DNA of 64,000 bases, taken from Marinomonas polaris DSM 16579. GTDB taxonomy: Bacteria > Pseudomonadota > Gammaproteobacteria > Pseudomonadales > Marinomonadaceae. The notes beneath the pieces were generated by a model. The model made no database searches. It saw only the letters and a program-made list of their open reading frames with translations, and had not been told where the DNA came from. The stretch covers positions 310,001-374,000 of the forward strand of contig NZ_FQVF01000002.1 in NCBI RefSeq assembly GCF_900129155.1. Direction: 5' to 3'. The translations under genes were made by a program, and so were the position numbers. Positions 37,203 to 43,913 of this stretch are shown here, one piece after another (position 1 is the first letter of the stretch; each line of letters opens with the position of its first letter).

Positions 37203-38809
37203 AATAACTCTCCTGATGTAGTTTTACGCTTCAATTCAAGGTGAGCACTTGCTTTGGTTGCTAAGGCTTTATCGTGCGTAACAATAATAATAGTTTTGTC
37301 TTGATTTCGAGCTAAGTGTTCTAGAGATTCAATTAATTTAGTTGCCTTTATTTGATCTAAAGCGCTGGTTGGTTCATCAAGTAATATCACAGGTGCTGGA
37401 GATAGAAATACTCTTGCAATACCTATTCTCTGTCGCTCACCACCTGATAGTAATTGAGCAACTGTATTTAAATCGATGTCCAACTGTGCTGTTATAAGGG
37501 CTGATTTTAGTTGTTCATCGGTAGCATTTGGGGCTGATAATCTTAAATTTTCTTTTACGGTTGCGGGTAGTACATCAGCACCTTGCGGTATGAGTAGGAA
37601 GGTTTCGTGTCGAACTTGTTCATCTAGTTGAGAAATGTCTGTTTGGGCCAGCTGGATATGCCCTTTTTGCAGAGGTTCAAGCCCTGCTAAAATGCGCAAG
37701 AGGGTTGTTTTTCCTGCACCACTTGGACCAGTGATTGCAGTCATAGTGCTGGGTTCAAAAATATAGTTTAGTTTATCAAGAGTCTTGACTTTGCCTATAG
37801 AGTATTCAGCATCTTTAATTGTAAGTATAGGTGGAGTACCTAACTGTGTTAATTGACCTGTTGGTAATGTAGGCGTCTGCAGCAGCTTTATTATTCTCCC
37901 CATTGCTGATTTCCCCGTACTTACATAATCAAGTCCATGTCCGAGACGCAAAGCGGGTGTCACAATTGCTAAGCTGAAAAATAATGTTGCGGCTAATATT
38001 ATAGTGTTTTGGTCATAAGACACTAAATAGGCAATAGCAAACGTCGCGACAGCTTGTAGCAATGCTACGGCAATCCCTGCAAATGTTGCGACTTTACTTA
38101 CCCACATAACCATGCTGTTAGTAAAACGTTCCGCTGAATCATGATAAGTGGCTAAAGCTCCAGATTGACGCCCATATATTCTATTTACTCTAATGCCGCG
38201 CGCGTAATCGTCAACTGCAGATATCACCTCAGCCATAACCTTCATGCGTGCAGCTCCATCGCGAGCAGTAATGCGTGGTACTACTACGAGATAATATAAT
38301 GAGGCAATAAGGCCTGGTAATAACACCCAGAGTGTTTCAGGACCAACCATGCTAATTAATAAAGTAATAGAGGCTAGCGGTAAGACTGCTAAGTTAGCAA
38401 TTTCTGAAGGTAAATGAGCCACCATATGATGTAATTTTGCAATATCATCTGAAACAAGGCTTCTTAAGCTCTGGTCACCTTGTCCAGACAGTGTTGATGC
38501 AGGTAAGCGAGTAAGGTGATTGGCAACTTGACGACGTAACTTTCCTGAAAATGCGGCCTCGGCATCGTGTGCAAGCCATGAAGCTGAGGCTGAAAATGCA
38601 GCACTTAAAAGCCACAATATTATCGCAGTAATAACCCAATAAGCAGATATATCGCTAATCAATTGAACCATGCACCAAAAGGCTGCGAGCGTGGCTAAGC
38701 CAGATAAGGATGATAAAAGCGTCCCAGCAAGAAGCTTAGGCAATGCTGGTTGTAATGTTAATCCTATCAATGGGTTAGTAATAAGACAGCGTAAGTTTGG
38801 TTTGCTCAT
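37199..38809 (-). CDS. Exporter-fold ABC transporter, subunit 1 (YbtP/IrtA-like)
   Basis: 536 residues: membrane domain (about 1-320) and ATPase domain with GPSGAGKTT, LLSGGERQRIGIARVFL and PVILLDEPTSALD. The segment LSGQGDQSLRSLVSDDIAKLHHMVAH in the membrane domain matches the intracellular loop pattern of YbtP/Q and IrtA/B rather than that of lipid or peptide exporters. The start has GAGG five bases upstream. It is the first gene of a two-gene unit with a near-perfect Fur box about 200 bp before it. CydDC-type exporters are the main alternative, but the iron context argues against them. Confidence 0.87.
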   Translation of the reverse strand: MSKPNLRCLITNPLIGLTLQPALPKLLAGTLLSSLSGLATLAAFWCMVQLISDISAYWVITAIILWLLSAAFSASASWLAHDAEAAFSGKLRRQVANHLTRLPASTLSGQGDQSLRSLVSDDIAKLHHMVAHLPSEIANLAVLPLASITLLISMVGPETLWVLLPGLIASLYYLVVVPRITARDGAARMKVMAEVISAVDDYARGIRVNRIYGRQSGALATYHDSAERFTNSMVMWVSKVATFAGIAVALLQAVATFAIAYLVSYDQNTIILAATLFFSLAIVTPALRLGHGLDYVSTGKSAMGRIIKLLQTPTLPTGQLTQLGTPPILTIKDAEYSIGKVKTLDKLNYIFEPSTMTAITGPSGAGKTTLLRILAGLEPLQKGHIQLAQTDISQLDEQVRHETFLLIPQGADVLPATVKENLRLSAPNATDEQLKSALITAQLDIDLNTVAQLLSGGERQRIGIARVFLSPAPVILLDEPTSALDQIKATKLIESLEHLARNQDKTIIIVTHDKALATKASAHLELKRKTTSGELL

Positions 38810-39006
38810 GTTAGCCTCAATTGTCCATAATTTAGTTGTTTCATAAGGTTTACAACCTTATCTTTATTAACTCTGTTATCTTAGGTTTGGCTGATGTTGG
38901 TGCCAAATTATTAAGATTAAGCAGCATTCTAAGAAGATGTTTTTTTTCTTTGTTATGAGATTGTTGATTAGTAGATCGGTTATATAATGACTAATAATAG
39001 TGTTAT

Positions 39007-39021
39007 TGATAATGGTTATCA
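39007..39021. promoter_or_regulatory. Fur box upstream of the exporter-fold ABC pair
   Basis: TGATAAT-G-GTTATCA matches the 7-1-7 Fur motif at 13 of 14. It is part of a perfect 9-3-9 inverted repeat at 39004-39024. It lies about 200 bp upstream of the first ABC gene and 30 bp beyond the GH79 stop, so a leader of some length, with nothing else recognisable between 38810 and 39000, would precede the ABC genes. Confidence 0.8.
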
Positions 39022-39052
39022 ATATTGTGTTTGTTTTGTGTGTTGATAAAAA

Positions 39053-40558
39053 CTACACACTAAAACACCAAAAATTAATGCTGTAGGGGCTGACTAGATT
39101 AAGTTTAGAAAGCTTGGGGAAATCACTAAGTTTGATTTTTCCATTTTTAAATTTGGGTTTGACTCCGTTGATGCGGATCTTTTTTGATGTGAGGGAGTCT
39201 GCGGTAATTTCAAAGCGCTTCTTTTTTGAGCCAAAGCCATTGCAGTGAAGAATTTTTGGATTGGCTGACATATTGATAATGAGTAGGGTGCATTTGCCTT
39301 CTTTTTTTGCGCTATGGCAGTAAATCTGCACAAATGGGTCGTTACTTTGCACGTCAAAAACGTGTTCTCCTATGAGCTTCCCCCATAACCAGCTGACCCA
39401 ATAATCTGGATTTGGTTTTAACGTTTGTCGATTAATAAGGGCGTAGTCACCTCCGATTAGACTTTGTCGTATCATGACCTTTTGGCCTATTTTTGCGCCT
39501 CTGCCGAGTTGATCAGCCCACCAAAAACAGGATATAAAACGATCTGATAGTTTGGCCTGCCCACCGCACTGAGCCGATCCAGTTTCTCCGGTCCAAAGTT
39601 GAGCATTAGGTTGATATTGATCACGGAGCTTTTCCAGTTGTCTCGAATATCTCTCATAATCCATGAGTGAGCTTGGCGATAGAATGTTTTTGATTGTTGC
39701 TGCGCGAGTTTTGATCGGAGAACGACTGCTTTGAAATGGATAATAATGCCAATCAACAATATCGAGAGGTTCTTCTAGATTATCTAAAAATGGAGCGGAA
39801 ATATTGCTAAGGGGTTTGATGGCTTCGCCGATTCTCGGCCAGAATGCACTGCCAGGGCCGGCGATTTTGCTATTGGGACTGTACAGTCGAACGCAGCGAA
39901 TAAAAGAGTCATAGTCTTTTGCGAGATTTTTCGCGCTAGGTTGTGAGGTTAATCCATGAAATGCCCAATAGGCGTTGAGCTCATTACCCAGTTCGCAAAT
40001 ATGGATACTTTGCCCATGAACGTGGCTGTATTCCAATAATTCTTTAACTTCGGTTGATTGCCATGTGCCTTGTTGACGTCGTTCAAACAGACCATATTTC
40101 ATGGTAAACATAAGGGCTAAACCATTGCGTTGGCAAAAGTCATGAAGCTGGTGCCACATGTCTTTGGTGACAGTAAGTGCGTCTGAATTGCTATTAGTTG
40201 GGACGTTAGCGCTCGTAAAGTAATGTACTTTATCCGCTTCAGAGCCGCCTACTCGAATATAGGCGGGGCCGAGTGCTTGAACTAATAAATCGAGTTTTTC
40301 CTGTTGTAAGTTGAGAGGATCAACCCGTTGAGTACCAAGTCCTCGTTGCGTGCCTTTACTTCCTTCCCACCAGAAACCGCCAGCCAATACGGATATATCA
40401 ATCGAGAAAGATAAGTATCTTGGGTCTATGGTTGTAACAGGTGTCGTGCTGTTAAGATTAACGACAAGCAATTTATTTTGGCGAATGTTGTGTTGTCTTT
40501 GCAATCTAGAATAAAACAAGAGGTTTCTTCTCTCACAAAAGGTTTTGCTAGACTGCAA
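39053..40558 (-). CDS. Heparanase-like glycoside hydrolase, family GH79
   Basis: About 500 residues forming a (beta/alpha)8 hydrolase with a small C-terminal beta domain. The acid/base glutamate lies in CELGNELNAYW (Glu193) and the nucleophile in WTGETGSAQCGG (Glu325). The following stretch, SDRFISCFWWADQLGRGAKIG then VMIRQSLIGGDYALIN and NPDYWVSWLWGKLIG, matches the heparanase pattern, and the C terminus has its final beta-strands. GH79 enzymes cleave beta-glucuronides, including glycosaminoglycans. No ATG is available near the start: the first candidate is TTG at 40558, and TTG codons 13 to 30 residues later are alternatives. No signal peptide is seen, so a cytoplasmic enzyme acting on small glucuronides is possible. 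It sits alone between siderophore genes and a lipocalin. Confidence 0.83.
   Translation of the reverse strand: MQSSKTFCERRNLLFYSRLQRQHNIRQNKLLVVNLNSTTPVTTIDPRYLSFSIDISVLAGGFWWEGSKGTQRGLGTQRVDPLNLQQEKLDLLVQALGPAYIRVGGSEADKVHYFTSANVPTNSNSDALTVTKDMWHQLHDFCQRNGLALMFTMKYGLFERRQQGTWQSTEVKELLEYSHVHGQSIHICELGNELNAYWAFHGLTSQPSAKNLAKDYDSFIRCVRLYSPNSKIAGPGSAFWPRIGEAIKPLSNISAPFLDNLEEPLDIVDWHYYPFQSSRSPIKTRAATIKNILSPSSLMDYERYSRQLEKLRDQYQPNAQLWTGETGSAQCGGQAKLSDRFISCFWWADQLGRGAKIGQKVMIRQSLIGGDYALINRQTLKPNPDYWVSWLWGKLIGEHVFDVQSNDPFVQIYCHSAKKEGKCTLLIINMSANPKILHCNGFGSKKKRFEITADSLTSKKIRINGVKPKFKNGKIKLSDFPKLSKLNLVSPYSINFWCFSV
39061..39126. repeat. 66-bp block at the GH79 3' end (copy B)
   Basis: The intact counterpart of 35137-35202 (50 of 66 identical, same orientation). 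Here it encodes the true C terminus of the GH79 protein. Each copy has a Fur box 34-40 bp to its left, which suggests the duplicated block originally included that operator. Confidence 0.85.
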
Positions 40559-40618
40559 TAAAAGTGTGACATTTGTATGATGCTCTAAATGCCCCGATTT
40601 TTTATAAAGGACACTAAG

Positions 40619-41167
40619 ATGAAAGTACCGGTTTGGATAATGACGATTTTGTTGGCAGGCTGCACTTTATTAACTGGTTGTACTAGTGCTCCAAAAAATA
40701 TTGATCCCGTAACACAATTTCAAGTAGAGCGTTATTTAGGCACTTGGTATGAAATTGTGCGTCAAGATCATGCTTTTGAAGAAGGTTTGTCTAATGTCAC
40801 AGCGACTTATTCTATGCGTGATGATGGAGGCGTCGCAGTGTTGAACCGTGGTTATTCTGCGGAAGATAAAAAGTGGCGAGAAGCTGAAGGCCGCGCTTAT
40901 TTTGTCAATTCGTCGGATATTGGGCATCTAAAAGTGTCGTTTTTTGGGCCGTTTTATGGTGCCTATGTGATTTTTGAGCTGGATCAAAAAAACTATCAAT
41001 ACGCCATGATATCTGGGCCTAGCCGAGACTATTTCTGGTTATTGTCTCGCACTCCAACTATGCCTGAAGACGTTAAACGTCGATTATTAGCCAAAGCGGA
41101 AGCATTAGGCTTCCCTATGGATAAATTGGTTAACGTAGTTCAAAGTAGCAATGTGCCAGCCAGTTAG
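40619..41167 (+). CDS. blc: Outer-membrane lipocalin (Blc family)
   Basis: 182 residues from the ATG at 40619, which has AAGGA eight bases upstream; an in-frame ATG at 40589 gives ten extra residues and no ribosome site. The signal peptide carries two lipobox-like sites (LLAGC and LLTGC), the second followed by TSAP, so a lipid-anchored protein is expected. The lipocalin signature is YLGTWYEIVRQDH, followed by the family segments NVTATYSMRDDGGVAVLNRGY, KVSFFGPFYGAYVIFELD and YFWLLSRTP. Blc-type lipocalins bind lipids in the outer membrane; a link to siderophores (as in mammalian siderocalin) would be speculation. Confidence 0.93.
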   Translation: MKVPVWIMTILLAGCTLLTGCTSAPKNIDPVTQFQVERYLGTWYEIVRQDHAFEEGLSNVTATYSMRDDGGVAVLNRGYSAEDKKWREAEGRAYFVNSSDIGHLKVSFFGPFYGAYVIFELDQKNYQYAMISGPSRDYFWLLSRTPTMPEDVKRRLLAKAEALGFPMDKLVNVVQSSNVPAS

Positions 41168-41186
41168 CTTTTCCTGCGTTACAATT

Positions 41187-41735
41187 TTAGAAAAGAGAGC
41201 AAGTAATCGACTCTTTTGCTTCAGGAGTTGAGCAAACTTCAGTGTAAGCTGTGGGGCTTTGAATAAGAGCATAGTGCACATTGGAGTCTCGACATAAGGC
41301 GAGAAAGTCGTCATAGCGTTGATTGAAATTGTTTCTTGTTATCTCATAATTGATTGTTGCGTCATTATCGCCAAAATTATTATCCATGGCTTCTGCTTTT
41401 ACTCGCTGAATCAGATACGTTAATTCATTATATTTGTGTCGAATTTGATGGCAGTATGCGCTATTCGGTGTGGTTTCAGCACATTCTATCATTGATGTTT
41501 CGAGCTGGGCTTTCTCGGTTTGATAGCGATCTAAGTAATTTATCGATTGGCTATTTTTCCTTTGTGTTCTTTCAGACTGTAGCGATAGCACTTCTAATCT
41601 ATTTTTTGCTTTATTCAAGCGCTCTTCTTTTGCCAAGCACTCTTTTCCGAAGGCTATTAAATCACTGCTATGTACTAGACTTACAAAAGAGCATCCTAGT
41701 AAAAGAACTCCGTATTTAATGGTCGAAATGTGCAT
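41187..41735 (-). CDS. Secreted hypothetical protein with coiled-coil stretch
   Basis: 182 residues that I do not recognise. A signal peptide is clear (about 23 residues, ending VHS). The mature part is rich in charged and polar residues and is probably helical from about residue 30 to 130 (KEERLNKAKNRLEVLSLQSE). It contains six cysteines (CLAKE, IECAE, YCHQ, LCRD, VCST, TCSL), which could form disulfides in the periplasm. It converges on the lipocalin gene with only 19 bp between stops and no terminator hairpin seen. Confidence 0.7.
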   Translation of the reverse strand: MHISTIKYGVLLLGCSFVSLVHSSDLIAFGKECLAKEERLNKAKNRLEVLSLQSERTQRKNSQSINYLDRYQTEKAQLETSMIECAETTPNSAYCHQIRHKYNELTYLIQRVKAEAMDNNFGDNDATINYEITRNNFNQRYDDFLALCRDSNVHYALIQSPTAYTEVCSTPEAKESITCSLF

Positions 41736-41828
41736 TAGGTTGTAGATCCTGTTTGTTTTTCGTTACACATTTTGTGTACGTTCATCGTAATTACGCTTAA
41801 TTATACACTGTGTTTTTCTGGAGGAAGT

Positions 41829-43049
41829 ATGGAAAAATTGTTATCAGTAATAGGTGAGGGGAAGGGGGTTTCTATCTCTCTTGATCGAGGGCCTTTTCAG
41901 AATAATGGTGCGTCACCTTGGTATGCTTATGTTGGAGTTGGCACGCCAGAGCAAACATTGAAGTTTTCTTTTGATACCGGCAGTGACTTTATCTGGGTGA
42001 CATCTAGTTTATGCAAAGCAGATACTTGTCATCATTATGGTGATCAAGAGTTTGCTTATCAAATATCATCCAGTTTTTCTTGGGTTAACCAGCAGACAAC
42101 TGAGGTTAATTTTGGGTCATGGGGAAATATGAAGGTAAAAACGGGCAAGGATGTTTTTACCTTAACACCTGAAGCCTTGGGACAATCAACAAGTGGTTCT
42201 GTGTCTTTGCTGTCAGATGTGTATTTAGCGCAGTCTTATCAAGGTATTCAGTTTCGAGAGCTTGATTGGGATGGCGGCATCGGTATTCCTAGTACAACGG
42301 AATTGTCAGATTCTCTTTTTGTTTATCGGTCTTTTCGAGGCATAACACCGAGTAATAAAACTGAACCGGCATCATTTCATTTCTTTCAGAGTTTGCTTGA
42401 TCAAGGAGTGGTTAGTTCGAAACGTCCTTATGTAACATTTCTAACAGATATCGATAACAAGAGCGGTCAAGTGGAATTTGGTCAGCTGAATAAAGATTAC
42501 CGAGAGAACAGGGAGTATCTATTTTTGCCTTGGGATAAATACAGTGCACCTTATTTATGGACCAGCAAGATCACATCTTTATCTATTGGTGATACTCAGC
42601 TTATTTCACCTGAATCAATTACTAGCACGCCATACTTTCTTGCTTTGGATTCTGGCTCATCTCAGTTCAAAGGCGACTTGGATGTAATGGCTACGCTTTA
42701 CAACATAGCATCTAAAACAAAAGAAAATCTGGTGATTGAGATCGGAGAAACGGATTCTGGAAATATTGGAAAGTTGGTGGTTACCTCTAGCATGTACGAT
42801 GTATTGATTGAGGCTGGTGAGAATAAAGGAGAAGTTATTACGCAATTTCAACCAATGGAAAATGCTGATTATATCGCGTTGGTAGGTTCTGTATTGATGG
42901 ATTATTTGTATACGGTGTATGAATTTAGAGTAGTTCAACGTGAAGGCGAGAATTGCGTTATTCCTGTTGGCATGTGGATATTCAATAAAGAAGAGGGGCC
43001 CAAAGTGATTACGACAACTCAAAATAAGCCAGCACGTATTTTCAATTAA
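41829..43049 (+). CDS. Pepsin-like aspartic protease (family A1)
   Basis: 406 residues from the ATG at 41829, chosen because GGAGG lies just before it; an upstream in-frame start would add 19 hydrophobic residues without a ribosome site. Both lobes of a eukaryote-type pepsin are present: the first active site is FSFDTGSDFIWV (Asp49) after YAYVGVGTPEQTL, and the second is LALDSGSS (Asp274). The segment VEFGQLNKDYR corresponds to the FGG-D region and ADYIALVGSVLMDYLYTVYE to the hydrophobic-hydrophobic-G motif before the C terminus. No signal peptide or propeptide is apparent, as in the shewasins, so it may act in the cytoplasm. Bacterial pepsins are rare. It starts a tight gene row with the avidin-like protein 55 bp downstream. 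Confidence 0.92.
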   Translation: MEKLLSVIGEGKGVSISLDRGPFQNNGASPWYAYVGVGTPEQTLKFSFDTGSDFIWVTSSLCKADTCHHYGDQEFAYQISSSFSWVNQQTTEVNFGSWGNMKVKTGKDVFTLTPEALGQSTSGSVSLLSDVYLAQSYQGIQFRELDWDGGIGIPSTTELSDSLFVYRSFRGITPSNKTEPASFHFFQSLLDQGVVSSKRPYVTFLTDIDNKSGQVEFGQLNKDYRENREYLFLPWDKYSAPYLWTSKITSLSIGDTQLISPESITSTPYFLALDSGSSQFKGDLDVMATLYNIASKTKENLVIEIGETDSGNIGKLVVTSSMYDVLIEAGENKGEVITQFQPMENADYIALVGSVLMDYLYTVYEFRVVQREGENCVIPVGMWIFNKEEGPKVITTTQNKPARIFN

Positions 43050-43104
43050 TGTCTACCAATTTTAGTGAACAGATAAAAATGTTTAAACCATAAAGGAGTA
43101 ATGC

Positions 43105-43881
43105 ATGTCTTTGATGTTGAATGGCTCATGGGAAAATAGCTATGGCTCAACGATGACGTTAGAAGTCGATGAAGATGGTTTTATTTTTGGAGAGTACGGA
43201 TCTCATACTGGCTCTACTGGTACTTATCTTGTGATTGGATATTGTCGGCCAAGTTACCCTACTAATGATGCTGGGCAACCATTAGTTCTGTCTATTTATT
43301 GGCGTTCAATTGGTGGTGAAGAACCTGACGATGGCTCTCACTGGGTTTCTACCTACTGTGGCCAGCTTGATAGTGATGGCCAAATTACGGTAATGAACTC
43401 ATTGGTAACGACAACTAAATATCAAGCTTTTGTTCCAGGAGATTACATCGACAAGTTGATCTTCACGAAATATTCTAGCTCTAATGAAATCAAGACAAAA
43501 AACATTGAGCCTATGGCTCAGAAAAAAGCAAAATTTGCTAATTCTATTAATGGCGTGTGGGTAAACCAAGAAAAAAGTATTCAGCTAACGGTATTTTTGC
43601 AGGATAAAGAATATGGGGTTGTTAACGGCTGGTTAGCATATGAAGGTGAACTAATAAGCATGCTTGGTTTCACAGATACCTTAGATAATAACAATATATT
43701 ACAGAGTGTTAGCTTAAGTGGATATATGCTAAATACATATCAACCGATATCACTTATCGGTCGTATAAGCCAAGACGCTAATACTTTGATTCTTTCTCGT
43801 TGGTTGGCTAACTCCACAAAGGCTGAGTCAGCCTACTTTCAGGCAAACTCTGAAAACTGGGAATTAACGAAAAAATCATAG
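43105..43881 (+). CDS. Protein with two avidin-like domains
   Basis: 258 residues. Domain 1 (about 5-124) follows streptavidin: LNGSWENSYGSTMTL, FGEYGSHTG, LSIYWRS, STYCGQLDSDGQI, YIDKLIF. Biotin-contact residues appear kept at N11, S15, Y31, S33, W66 and D116 (streptavidin N23, S27, Y43, S45, W79, D128). The equivalents of W92 and W108 are Tyr84 and Asn98. Domain 2 (about 147-258) starts INGVWVNQEKSIQLTV and ends SRWLANSTKAESAYF then QANSENWELTKKS, which parallels the avidin C-terminal strands; it keeps N154, S158 and a Trp at the W108 position (W233) but not the Tyr/Ser pair. No signal peptide. It lies between the pepsin gene and the kinase gene. Biotin binding is likely for domain 1 at most and untested. 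Confidence 0.78.
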   Translation: MSLMLNGSWENSYGSTMTLEVDEDGFIFGEYGSHTGSTGTYLVIGYCRPSYPTNDAGQPLVLSIYWRSIGGEEPDDGSHWVSTYCGQLDSDGQITVMNSLVTTTKYQAFVPGDYIDKLIFTKYSSSNEIKTKNIEPMAQKKAKFANSINGVWVNQEKSIQLTVFLQDKEYGVVNGWLAYEGELISMLGFTDTLDNNNILQSVSLSGYMLNTYQPISLIGRISQDANTLILSRWLANSTKAESAYFQANSENWELTKKS

Positions 43882-43913
43882 TTGAGTCATGATCAAATTG
43901 TGAGGGAAAACAA

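Noticed and set aside
35137..39126. Direct repeats as ends of a mobile element or att sites
   Set aside because: The copies are only 76% identical, there is no transposase or integrase between them, and their coding homology to the GH79 gene end explains them better.
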